Below are positions 20,447 through 29,965 of a DNA stretch of 64,000 nt, piece after piece (position 1 is the stretch's first letter; each line of letters starts with the position of its first letter). A model generated the notes under the pieces. It ran no database searches, was not told the DNA's origin, and worked only from the letters and a program-made list of their open reading frames with translations. The DNA comes from Symbiodinium microadriaticum. Lineage: Eukaryota; Sar; Dinophyceae; Suessiales; Symbiodiniaceae. The stretch lies in contig LSRX01001090.1 in NCBI GenBank assembly GCA_001939145.1, positions 151,740 to 215,739 of the forward strand, written 5' to 3'. The position numbers were made by a program, and so were the translations under genes.

Positions 20447-23400
20447 GATCTATCGATCTATCGATCTATCGATCTATCGATCTATCGATCTATCGATCTA
20501 TCTATCTATCTATCTATCTATCTATATCTCTCTCTCTCTCTCTCTGTCTCGCTCTCTCTCCTTTCTTGAGGCGTAGCGCACGTGTGCGAGTAGGAACAAA
20601 CTCCTGCGGTCGCCAAAGCACTTCCGGCTCGACCACATTTTCGACTTTGACTCTCCCACGCCCTTCGCCTCTCCGCGCCTGGTCATGGCCATCCGGCGCT
20701 GCCGACGACGTGGCAGCCGACTTCTTGGTGGCAGCTGGCTTGGACGTGACGACCCTATTTCGACCTCGGCGCCTAGGGCTTCGTCATGCTTCGTCCATGG
20801 AGGCGAATGAATCTTCCTACCACGATGCACCTGGAGCCGACAAGGCAAAAAATTGAGAGTGCTCCCCAAAAAAGGTGGCTCACCTGCCTCTGCACTGGCT
20901 CGCCTTCATCGACACTGAGGGGGAAGTCATATATTGATCCTCGGCGAGGAAACGCGGTGTGCCCGGCGGGGCGCAGTTCGCGCTTCGACCAAAAAGGGAA
21001 CACTTCACCTTAGTAGATTGTGGCTAACACGTCCTTGTTTTGTGTAGCGCACGCGTGCGGTAGGAACAAAATCCTGCGGTCACCGAAGCACTTCCGGCTC
21101 GACCGCATTTTCGACTTCCCACCCGCGCCACCCTTCTAATTGTCTTGACATTACGACCTGACTGTCGGCACTCGCCCCACCAGTCGGTGACCTTGGGCGG
21201 CAGAAGTGCGCACCCCGGCACGGGCACCGGTTTTTGGGGCGCAGTTCGCGCTTCGACCAAAAAGGGGCCACTGCACCTTAATTTGTAGATTTTGGCCAAC
21301 ACGTCGGTAGCTTGGTTCTTGTTCTGACAAGTGCAACCAGAGTGACAAGACTGTTGGATCGCTAATTGTGCAGCTGGCGACCTTCAAGCGTACGTGACGT
21401 TGGTGGCTGATGGAAGGTCCTCGTGAGGAACAGGGTCTTCTACGTGTTGTCACAGCACGAGGTCGGCTAGAAATGGTCCGGGATGACTGATGCTGTGTTC
21501 CACCGTGAAGGATTTTTCCCGGCTGCACCAAGAGCACAGAGAAGCCATTGCCACCGCGTGCCAGATACGGTGTTTGCCTGGAGGCCGCTGAGTCCAATCG
21601 TAAGCACTTCGAAGCTCGTCAACTTTTGGATTTCTTTGCGCGCAGGCTCGGAGGCCAGTTGGGAGGCCAGCTTGCTGCTTATGCCGAGCAATAGGAGTGC
21701 AGATTAGAAAGCCCAACAGCAATCACCAGGGTTAGACCTCCCAAGAAAAGGCAAACGTTTCTTGTGCATGAATTCATAAGCTGCTTTGCATCGTGCCTTG
21801 TGCGCGTGAGCTCCCAGCAGAAGTAGCAGCGGAGGACGTGTGCGTCATCATGGCTGTAAATGGCGAGGTTCAGCTGTCCAAGACTCAAAGTCCCACCTTG
21901 CTGTGGCAAGTCGAAGACGGTCCGGAGTCCGATCTTACAGGGATCTTTCGACTGGTCCACAGCACCTGCTTGGTGCTTCGTGCTGGGCTTGGACTGTTGT
22001 GGAACTGTTCTTGGATAGAGTGTTGCGAGTATGCTGTGACAGCCAAGCCTGTAAAGGTCCGATCTGCATGTGTTCGGCATGCCGAATCGGGAGCTGCCTC
22101 TATCTCAGCCCGACAGGACAGTGCAATACTGTAGGTCAAGCAGAGTAGGAGTAGGACGGACTCGCGATTTGCTCATGTGGAAGAGGCTTCTACATGTAGC
22201 AAAACTTCATGTTGAGGTTGAGGCACCTAAATATTTGAAGAAGAACGGAGCAAAGACATGCCCTGTTTCTCTCGCTACCATTCTTGTGACAAGGCAGATG
22301 CCACTCAAGCTCCACGCGCTTGCTGATTCGAAAATCGCGGTTTGGCAACGCGAGGACACTTCCCGTTTCGTTCATAATTATCTAATAGCGAATCTAGGCA
22401 TCACTTTGGACGTCACGTGAATCCCATAGGACCTGGAGAGCATCCTCACGTTCCATGACTTTGATGGAGCTTTGGAGCAGCATAGCAAGGCCAGCATGTG
22501 TCGATGTTGTCGTGGCTGCGCTTGTCATTGCTTGCTGGTTGCCAAGGTCCGAAGTCTGCGCTCTGTGTTTGTTTTCTCGACGCTGTCCAAGCACCGACTT
22601 CAACGTCAGAGCCTTTGTGCTTGTCGTGCGCAAGGACGACTGGTCTAAACTCTGAAACGGCCCCAGGCTCGCTAGGGCAATCTGAGTAGTCAGGCCGGAA
22701 TGTTCGGTGCGTGGCAAGTACTATCCAGTGGGAAACGAAGCCGATACCCTCCACGGACAAATCGGCTCAATTGGCCCGAGGTTTGGCACGTGCCTTGGAG
22801 ATTGAGACGGTCAAGAGTGGCAGCCGCGCCGGAACCCCAAAACTCACTGGACCTTCGTGCAGAGACTTCGCCTTGCAACAGAGGTCTTTGCACAAGGTGA
22901 TCAAGGAACGTCGGAGCCTTATGCTGCGACAGTCCGGCAGATGTGACGGGTCTTTTTTGAGGCACTTCTACATCATCCGAAAGGGCGCAGTCAGCGTGGA
23001 AATCGATGGCTGTCAGAAGCGCCGGCAATGTCCTCGGATCTCCACACTCAAAGTTGACAAAAGGCATTCCTGTTTTTAAGAAAAGCCGTGAGAGGCTTGG
23101 CCATGCGGATTATTTCGGGGAGCGTGCTTTGCTGGGAAACGAAGTTCGCAGTGCCAGCATCACTGCTCTGGAGGAGGGGGGCTTGCAAGCTGGGAGTCCT
23201 CTCATGTTGGCACGCATGTGTCAGGACACGGAGCTTTGGAAAATGGGTAAAGAAACCTTCCAGGAAATGATGCCGGGCCCCACCTAGAGTCTGACATGTC
23301 CGGGAAGATCCAGCACCCGAGACCGCAGGCAAGGCCAGTGTCTGGACTACCTCAAAGACCGGATCTCTTTGCAGGACATCACTGTCCTGTCTTGGGCTCA

Positions 23401-26400
23401 GGTGCATGCTGGCACTAGATGTTTAACGAAGCCCCGGAGGACACAGCTTTGACTTTTAAAGACCTCGAGCCCTTGCCTTAATTCCTGATTGCGCATTATG
23501 TGTAAGCACTGCGCTGCCTGACTGCCGTGACTGTGAAAGGTTCGTCCGGGTTATCGGACGAGGTGGCTTTGGAGTTGTGAAGATGGTTCGTGCCAAGAAG
23601 ACTGGAGTCAGGTAGGGGATGCAAGATTGGAGTGTGGACGAAACACACACCGTGCACACGAGCTTTCCCTGCAGGTATGCCTTGAAGTGCGTCCGAAAAC
23701 GTGATGTGGTGGAAAAAAATATGCAAGATGCCTTGCTGTCAGAGCTGGACATATTGAAAGAGGCACGGAGCCGGCGTGCGTGGCTTTCGTTTTGCATGGA
23801 TGCCCAAGCACCTCCCAGAGAGGTCGACCATCCATTTATTGTCAAGTTTGTGCGGTCATTTCGGGACGAGCATCTCGACTGCGGTTGCACCAGTCGTTGA
23901 CATTGATGCCGGACCACTCTATCAGTCGGCTGTCGCGCACTGCCGATATCGCTGTTGAGGAGATCCGTCTTCTTCCTGACAGAATTGGTAACCGGCGGCG
24001 AACTGCTGGATGCACTCGATGCACTTGGACTCTTGAATCACTGGCAGGCGCATGGATATGGATCAAGCCCAGCCAATCATGTGTTTGGATTGTTTCACAG
24101 CTGCTGCCAATCCAATCGCATGCTATTTGCAGAAGGCATTGTTCTACACCGGATGCATTGTCCTTGCGCTCGAGTTTCTGCATTCCCGCCGTCGGATTCT
24201 CACTCGGTCCTCTCTGTGTCACTGTGCTGATTTCTAGTTTTGGTCAGGCATCGCATACCTCGATCTCAAGAGCGAGAACTGTCTAATTGATCAGCAGGCA
24301 CGACAGTTGAGAAGCTTCTTTGTGCAAGAGGTGAGCAAACTGCAGTGAGTGCAGGGATATCTCAAGATGATCGATTTCGGCATCGCGCAGCACATTACCA
24401 AGACCAGGTATGGGCCCCTGAAGGCACCGCCCGTTCCATCCCCACAGGGCAGTGCCCCTGTTGTGGATGTTGTGTCCTTTTTGGGAGTTCTAGACCTCCT
24501 TCGACCGCGAAGGGCCGGTCGACTCTGGTGCTAGCACAGCAACCATCATAAGCATCATCTCCGCACCGCGCCGGGACGGCCTTGCAGTTGTTGAGTGGCA
24601 CGCAGGCTTCGCTTGCTCCAACAGCTTGCATGAGGCAATAGATTAGTACGCATCCTCTTGAAGAGCGAAGCTGAAGCCAGACCTTGCATCCCAAGTTGGG
24701 GCCGTCAATTGCGCCGTAGGCACGATTGAACAGTGTGCCATTTTGCTAGCAAGTACAAGGAACCACCCACACTATGTATCAGCGCTCGAGTACACTACCC
24801 ACGGGGTTGGGTTTCCTTACTGGGCCTGGAGCATTTCTTTTGAAGTTACGTAGAGAGTCAGAGTCCCGTCGAGTCCAGGATGGGCGGGTTCATGAGCAGG
24901 TTTTTTGCCATGTCAGTGACGACCACCTGCACTGGTACAATTCAGGAGGCCTCCGACCGCTGCCCAAGTACTGGCACGTTGCAGGAGCACGGCGCTTCCT
25001 TCAAGAATGCTGCGAACCAAACCACACTGTTTGGAGAAAAGGGCGAAGCATCCAACAGCAGTTCAAAACGGGCTCAAGAGTCACGAGACTCCAACGAGTT
25101 TATTGCGAAGCCTCCTCAGCTCCGGATGGCTTTCACGCGCTCTTGACTGCACTGGGGTAACTATCAGCCGTGGGATTTCGTGATCCAGCGACAACGGGGC
25201 GCCTTAGGCAGCATAGGCATGCTCGATGGCTCACTGAGAAAAGCAGGGACCAACTGTAGGAATTCAGTCAAGATGTCAACTGACCAGGAGCATGGACTGG
25301 GGCACATGAACAGGTGTCCACTTCTTGGTAGCCCACAGAAAGATTAGTGAGAGAACTTTCAAGGGTTGGCTGGTCGACAGGGTACCCAGTGATAGAACAT
25401 ACCAAAGCCAGAAACTCCGCAAGGCTGGGGCGCGGTGGGAGACCATTGAAGGAGAAGAGGAGAGACAGAAACTCAGAAAGCTTTTGCCTGGACAGTTTCG
25501 AGAGTCCGGACAGAGGAAGTTGGATTGACCACTGTAGTTTCAGCACACTGCCTGCAAAGAGCCACATGAGGTTGGAATCAAACTCTGTTGCAAGAACAGT
25601 GCGACCCCGGAGGGCACCCCAGTCTTCATGGCGCCTGAGATGATCCTTGGCAAGGCTTCTACGGTACGCTTGAATCTCACACGCACTCCTCAAGTAGCTC
25701 CAGTGCAGGGGAACTCCACCGTGGCAGACTTGTGGAGCCTGGGCATTTGCCTGTACGAGTTTGTGGAGGGCCAAGCCAAGGTTTCAGAAGACCAGAGTTG
25801 ATACGAGAGCTCGCAGCAAGGTCGTTGGCCAGTTTCCTTTTGCCAGTAACTGCTCCAATCGTGGCCAGCTGGATGCTCATTTGCTCGCTGTAGACTAGAT
25901 TTCGGACAGAGCTTGCTGGCACAATGTTGTTTTGCAGCTTGGCAGGTGGTGGCGCATGTAGTGTTTGGGATGAAGCCGAGGATCTTCCACCAGATCTTGC
26001 GAGCCCCATTGCGATTCCCCGAGTGGTGGGCGTCATACTGCGGAGGGGGCGGCAGCGCACAGCCTCGCATCATCTCGTATTTGTGCCATGAGCTTGCCAG
26101 CATTCTTCGGCAGTGCGAGGTTTTACAAACAGCCGATGGCGGAGGAAACAATGGGCTGCCGCCCCGGCATTAACATAGCGGCAACATGTGCAACTGTATC
26201 AGCTGTCCACATTGCACAGCCACACAGCGGCTTAGCTAGCAAGTCCGGTGACAACAAAGCGTATCTAATGAAGGCCATAACTTTCGAGTCATGCCTCCTT
26301 GTGGATTCCACTGGCATGTGCCACTTGCAGACTTTCAAGAATGTAGAGCGTAATCCAGGCCTCCTTCGGGGTCTCTTGTCGAGAGATCCCAAAAGACGGC

Positions 26401-26903
26401 TGGGCGCTGGTCACGAAGGCTTCGCCAGAAGCGCCAGCACAAACTGCCAGCTGCATCCAGCTGCAGACTTGCCACGGACAGGATATGCGAAGCTGAAGGC
26501 GCATCCTTTCTTCAAATCGCTGTGCACGTGCCTGAGCTATTCTGCCTCCTAACTCTGTAGCAAAATCCCGAAACGACGCTGACATGATGGACTCAGCAAA
26601 GCACTGCAGCTATCCGCAAAGGCTGGGAAAAGCTGCTATGTCGTGAGTATGACCCTCCCTACATCCCGGCGACGGAGAAATATGCTGAGGTCTGGACGGT
26701 GCGTGTGTGGTCGTTGTTTGCCTTCCCGCTCAGTCGGCTAGGACAAGAGCCAGCCTGTGAACCCGAAGTCGGTGGGAAAGCCTCTGCCTACGGTGGAAGA
26801 AGAGGAGGCATGTCGCTTAATTATTCGCCATTATCCTAAATTTGCTACCAAGCGCATTCGTGGCAGCAGGTTTGTGGGGCTATGTGGCAAGGCTGCCAAA
26901 CAC
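17113..26903 (+). CDS. cGMP-dependent protein kinase (PKG-like), multi-exon
   Basis: Many short + strand exons assemble into an alveolate-type PKG: cNMP-A, cNMP-B, a degenerate cNMP-C, cNMP-D, then an AGC-family Ser/Thr kinase domain and C-tail. Binding of cGMP to the N-terminal domains would release the kinase to phosphorylate Ser/Thr, typically at R-R-x-S/T. Diagnostic residues are the P-loop GRGGFG (about 23,553), the ALK lysine (23,680s), the DFG in MIDFGIAQ (24,370s), the APE in FMAPEMILG (25,630s), the F-helix [13 protein letters not shown] (25,725-25,763) and the PPYIP tail (26,650s). The catalytic HRD is Y-L-D (24,255-24,265). The upstream neighbour is the seven-motif gene on the same strand. 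The first exon is uncertain: 17,113 is the earliest exon I can place and lacks a clear start Met. Splice sites are approximate. Confidence 0.85.
18694..18933 (+). CDS. PKG inter-domain helical exons
   Basis: One frame at 18,694-18,790 gives [20 protein letters not shown]. Another at 18,835-18,933 gives [20 protein letters not shown], ending at a gtctgg donor. The second resembles the helix that joins cNMP-A to cNMP-B in PKGs (F-R-x-I-L ... K-K-R-x-x-Y). The first may be an extra coiled segment or a neighbouring non-coding frame. Confidence 0.5.
19061..20232 (+). CDS. PKG exons: cNMP-binding domain B
   Basis: Exons: 19,061-19,131 ([20 protein letters not shown]); 19,189-19,225 ([12 protein letters not shown]); 19,432-19,485 ([14 protein letters not shown]), the phosphate-binding cassette with the A-L-L and R-x-A-T pattern; 20,144-20,232 ([18 protein letters not shown]), the closing strand and helix. 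A further conserved open segment, 19,928-20,022 ([20 protein letters not shown]), lies between and may be a domain insert. The right arm keeps only fragments of this domain. Confidence 0.7.
20281..20562. repeat. TCTA/TCTC microsatellite with TCGA variants
   Basis: Imperfect tetranucleotide repeat: tctc, then tcta with regularly spaced tcga variants, then tctc. All frames are open through it (YLSIYLSI). Its much shorter counterpart in the right arm is 44,467-44,552, next to the inner edge of the inverted duplication. Confidence 0.95.
20575..21306. repeat. Degenerate direct duplication
   Basis: About 20,575-20,640 (gtagcgcacg ... aggaacaaa ... cttccggctcgacc) is repeated at 21,042-21,110. About 20,960-21,035 (gcgcagttcgcgcttcgacc, aaaaaggg, ttgtggctaacacgtc) is repeated at 21,238-21,303. 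The first unit is about 470 bp and the second about 265 bp with an internal deletion. It lies in a kinase-gene intron and is absent from the right arm, which diverges here. Confidence 0.75.
21487..21891 (+). CDS. PKG exons: degenerate cNMP domain C
   Basis: Two candidate exons. 21,487-21,577 gives [20 protein letters not shown] with CQIRCLPGG, matching the lead helix and first strand. 21,819-21,891 gives [19 protein letters not shown], matching the Y-I-I-x-x-G-E-V strand. I found no convincing phosphate-binding cassette between 21,891 and 22,800. A nucleotide-free third domain is known in apicomplexan PKGs, so degeneration here fits the family, but a missed exon is possible. Confidence 0.5.
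21892..22857. other. Intronic stretch, no clear exon
   Basis: Nearly 1 kb between cNMP-C and cNMP-D. Open frames on both strands lack recognisable motifs. [16 protein letters not shown] (about 22,340-22,390) is the only peptide that could be an exon. I see nothing firm. Confidence 0.4.
22858..23401 (+). CDS. PKG exons: cNMP-binding domain D and linker
   Basis: Exons: 22,881-22,941 ([17 protein letters not shown]); 22,960-23,016 ([17 protein letters not shown]); 23,085-23,176 ([20 protein letters not shown]), a clean cassette with F-G-E-R-A-L-L and R-S-A-S; 23,225-23,284 ([14 protein letters not shown]), the closing helix; 23,339-23,401 ([18 protein letters not shown]), the linker to the kinase. 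In PKGs the last cNMP domain is the main activating site, and this is the best preserved of the four here. Confidence 0.8.
23538..26525 (+). CDS. PKG exons: Ser/Thr kinase domain
   Basis: Exons: 23,538-23,612 ([21 protein letters not shown]-loop); 23,675-23,763 ([15 protein letters not shown], catalytic Lys; [10 protein letters not shown], helix-C Glu); 23,822-23,885 ([15 protein letters not shown]); 23,967-24,038 ([20 protein letters not shown]); 24,131-24,193 ([17 protein letters not shown]); 24,247-24,297 ([12 protein letters not shown], catalytic loop); 24,355-24,408 ([21 protein letters not shown]); 25,589-25,662 ([17 protein letters not shown]); 25,709-25,780 ([19 protein letters not shown]); 25,961-26,042 ([16 protein letters not shown]); 26,333-26,427 ([17 protein letters not shown]); 26,487-26,525 ([11 protein letters not shown]). 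All subdomains are represented. The HRD Arg is replaced by Leu. A 1.2-kb intron (24,409-25,588) contains an 88-codon frame (24,880-25,146) of unknown meaning. Confidence 0.85.
26607..26903 (+). CDS. PKG exons: AGC-kinase C-terminal tail
   Basis: Exon 26,607-26,695 gives [20 protein letters not shown], the W-x-x-L ... PPYIP motif that wraps the kinase N-lobe in AGC kinases. Exon 26,742-26,903 gives [20 protein letters not shown] and ends at a gtaagc donor, so at least one more exon should follow. No hydrophobic F-x-x-F motif was seen. Confidence 0.65.
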
Positions 26904-27117
26904 GTAAGCACCATGTTGGCGAGCAATTGTGAGTAAGGGGGCGAGTGAGCAGGTGAGGAGTGAATAGACGGTTTTTGGTACACCGACCTACGGAAACGTC
27001 CAGCCTTTTTCTCCCCTGAGGTACGCCTCGAGCATGGGTGGGAGATGGTGGGAGTGTCCTTGCACCCTTTCCTTCGGTTGGATTTATAGTCACGTAGCAA
27101 GATCCAACGCCGCCAAA

Positions 27118-27420
27118 ACACAAGCACGAGAACAGCTGGAGACACGGCCAAAGTTCTACAGAGTCGTCCAAGCACATGTGCTTGAGCTGGCTGACGGGGC
27201 GTTTACAGAATGGCTTAACCAGCAATTCCCACGGGGGTTGCTGTGAACATATTCTGCATGGGGCCCAAGTTCATCGGATGTGCATCGGAGATTGCCATAC
27301 ACGGATGTACTTGTGTTTTACAGTTGGGCAGGCCCGCTGCGCTGCACCGGAGGAGCCCTGGCAGGTGCCACGGTCGAGAGGGGTGAGGTGCTGTTGAGAG
27401 TGCCGGACAGATTTACTGAT
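27118..27420 (+). CDS. Possible SET-domain methyltransferase N-terminal exons
   Basis: Exon 27,118-27,245 reads VLELADGAFTEWLNQQFPRG. Exon about 27,330-27,420 reads GALAGATVERGEVLLRVPDR. The order F-x-x-W-L ... G ... G-E-x-L-L-x-V-P resembles the start of Rubisco LSMT/SETD-type lysine methyltransferases. No catalytic N-H or Y motif was found downstream, so the call is tentative. These exons may instead be a C-terminal extension of the kinase gene. Confidence 0.3.
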
Positions 27421-27545
27421 GCAAGAGATATGGAAGGTGGCTTTCCTCAGATGTCATTTGCTACACATTGGTCTGACCTAGGACCCGTCTCCGGGTTGGG
27501 ATTTGGAGTTCTGACGCCAAGGGCGTGGATAATGCTTTCTTAGCG

Positions 27546-29291
27546 ACTCCTGCCACCTGCGCAGCTGTCCAGCTCCACAACAGCAAGATTGTGGATTGGC
27601 GGATACTACTGCAAAAATTCATACTTGATTTGTATCCTCCGACAACAGCACTACTGTTTTCATTCGGCACATGAATAGCATTTTAAGTTTGCGACTCGAA
27701 AGGCTCCCATTTATGTTGTCATGAGGATTCCAGTACAGCTTGTGGTAGCGTTTCAACGTTTCACGACAGCAGCTTCTTATGAAGCTGTTGTAAAGGCGTA
27801 GGTAGCCACCAGAGGACTTTTCGAGAACTGGCGCCAGCCGACTAATGTGCTGCTGGTCGATGCCACAAAGCTGTCTTCCCTGGGCTGTCGCGGGCATCTT
27901 GTGTTATGAGTGAAGATCTTTGGAAGAGCTCGAGCCGGCCCTTGACTTGACCTCTCAGAAGAATCAATGGTAGGTTCCAGGCGACAAACAAGCCTCACAG
28001 CAGAACTGGGAGAAGCATCTTGACCAGGTCTATAATCTTGCAGGCTCACAGGCTGTGGCGGGATGTTGGTGCAAACGAAGGTGTCACATCGCTTCTATCA
28101 GAATTGGCAAGAAACGTGAACAGGCGGGTAGGGCTTAGGGATGCCTAGGGCATGGAAGGGCTCCAGGGACTCCAGGGCCGCGAGACGGGTGAAAATACAT
28201 GGCTTGCGGCCGTGCCCGGCATGTGCAGCCAAGGCAGGGCCACCTAAGGCCGAGGCTTCAGAGGTGCTCTCCAGTGCTAGGTCGGTATGTAGCACGCACT
28301 TGAAAGGATCCAGAACTGCGGAAACCGTGCACTGACCCTTCTCAGCCATTGGAAGACAATTTGCCCAAGGCTATGTGATGGGTCTGCGCGCCTTGCTTCT
28401 GCAACCGCGATCCAGGCAGCTTTCATTTGGACATGGACTGATTCAAGATGCCAAGACGAGCTCATGACAGGCAGAAAGAAGATCAGCTTGGGAGAAAGCC
28501 TGAAGATATACCGGCTCCTTGGCATGATCTTTTGCCAGAATCACAAGGCCGTAGCCACGAGCCGGTAGCCGACAGTAGCTCTGCATTTGAGGCACGATTC
28601 AGTGCCTCTCAGGTTGCGAGCAGGGAAGGTGCGCGGCCTTGGCCGGGCCAATGTCTCTTCGCGGTAGCGTCAAATCGGGAAACTTCCTGAGAGGCGCTTC
28701 TGGCCCTCCCTCAACAAAGTTCGAGACTCCGATGGAAAGACAGGCCAGGATGGCCAGGTATGGCCAGGTGCTGTTACGCTACCTGCTGCATGCAGCCCTG
28801 AGCCACGGTCTCAGGTCCAGGATGCCTTGAAGCCCCATTTTTCCACGCTGCAGGCAAGGCCATGTTCAGCTCAGCACGCAGCGTGTGCACGGCTTCTGAC
28901 CAGGAGGCGGTCCTGCACGAGTTGGAGGGAGCTGTGGAGCGGCTGACAAAGGCGTGGCTGCGGAGCATCTGTCTTTTGTTTTTGGAATGTCGAAGTGCGC
29001 AAATGCCAGGGAACAATAGCAAGCATGAAAGCAATCACAACAAATGAGTTGAGCTGACGAAACGTCACCACATTACAGTTAGAGACGTGAGAGCCGTCTA
29101 GGCCAGCGTTTTAGATCCCGCCTCCGGGAAGAATAGCCTCGAGATTCACACTTTACCGAGCATAGTCAGAAAGTCTTGGTGACTGCATGTACAAGTGCGG
29201 GCAGCATGCCTGACTACGCCTGCTTTCTTGCACGCCAACCACAAAGTGCTCAGCAACGCATAGCAACGCAACCGGGCGACAACACCTGAAG
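27546..29291. other. Region with weak exon candidates only
   Basis: + strand peptides that might be exons are about 28,053-28,120 (LWRDVGANEGVTSLLSELAR), about 28,230-28,330 (ASEVLSSARSVC) and 28,856-28,970 (MFSSARSVCTASDQEAVLHE, then LEGAVERLTKAWL). The last two share the run SSARSVC. None has a recognisable domain. They could continue the 27-kb gene. Confidence 0.25.
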
Positions 29292-29399
29292 ATGCAAGCC
29301 CGTGCGATCCCAGTCTGTGTTTTGGCGTTAGTTTTTCAACCCGGTCATGTGTTTGTTCTTCAAAGGTGTGGCTCACTTGTGGTCCTTCCGTGCCCCCCT

Positions 29400-29650
29400 C
29401 CTCCCCCCAGGCACGAAACGAAGATCCACGAAGTCGACAGAAAGCAAGGAAGAAACCGGGCAAGAGCCGAGACAGAACGAAAAAATAACGCAGCGGACAA
29501 ACACAAACTTAAAGAACGAAAGAAGGACGGAAGCAAAGACAGGACATGCAAAGAGGAGAAACAAGCGTACACGAGGATGACAAGCCAGGTTGAACGCAAC
29601 GGCAGCAGAAACACAGGAAAGCGCCACCTTTACCGCGACTATTTCTAGAT
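29400..29650. repeat. Purine-rich low-complexity stretch
   Basis: Dense a/g-rich sequence (gaaacgaag, gaacgaaaga, aagaggagaa) gives a K/R/E-rich frame on + and F/L/S-rich frames on -. The composition explains the open frames, so I do not call a gene. Confidence 0.5.
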
Positions 29651-29734
29651 AGTATATCCATTATCGCTGCTAGTAGGGTTCATGTTACCGTCACTGTAGC
29701 GAGTGCCATCACAATACTTAGTACTCTTCTTCAT

Positions 29735-29965
29735 GACGATGTTGGTGGTAATGATTCAGTGATGCTGGTGACGATTATGACGATGAGGATGAATGCGAAT
29801 GTGAGTATGGTTAACTATGACGATGCCGGTGGTGGTGGTGGTGGTGGTGGTGGTGGTGGCGGTGGCGGTGNGCGGTGGCGGTGGCGGTGGCGGTGGCGGT
29901 GGCGGTGGCGGTGATGACGATGATCATGGTGATGATGATGATGATGATGATGATGGTGAGATGAT
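29735..29965. repeat. GAT/GGT/GGC triplet microsatellite
   Basis: Runs of gatg, ggtggt and ggcggt, then gatgat up to 29,956, with an N at 29,871. Similar gat-rich sequence (atgacgaagatgacgatgg) resumes at about 34,610 on the far side of the LINE, suggesting the element inserted into this tract. Confidence 0.85.
29871..29871. other. Single N in microsatellite
   Basis: Unresolved base inside a ggtggc run, where the assembly length is unreliable. Confidence 0.8.

Larger units (their letters stand above)
4047..20575 (+). repeat. Left arm of giant inverted duplication
   Basis: This segment recurs reverse-complemented at about 44,455-64,000. Anchor pairs are 4,079/63,968, 5,309/62,743, 6,213/58,380, 7,310/57,261, 9,899/51,392, 11,982/49,338, 13,251/48,090, 14,963/46,390, 15,704/45,639 and 20,144/44,715. 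Pairing is colinear, with indels. The left arm holds 15,900-19,212, which the right arm lacks. It lacks the right arm's material at about 58.9-62.6 kb (part of it exactly at an N) and the right arm's 2.7-kb tandem duplication. The inner boundary lies just past the TCTA microsatellite. The outer boundary cannot be seen because the right arm runs off the window. Confidence 0.9.

Noticed and set aside
20069..20856. Long LSIYLSIY frames
   Set aside because: Products of the TCTA microsatellite; only the upstream part to 20,232 is kept as a kinase exon.
22690..23067. Minus-strand 125-codon frame
   Set aside because: It is antisense to clear cNMP-D exons ([12 protein letters not shown]).
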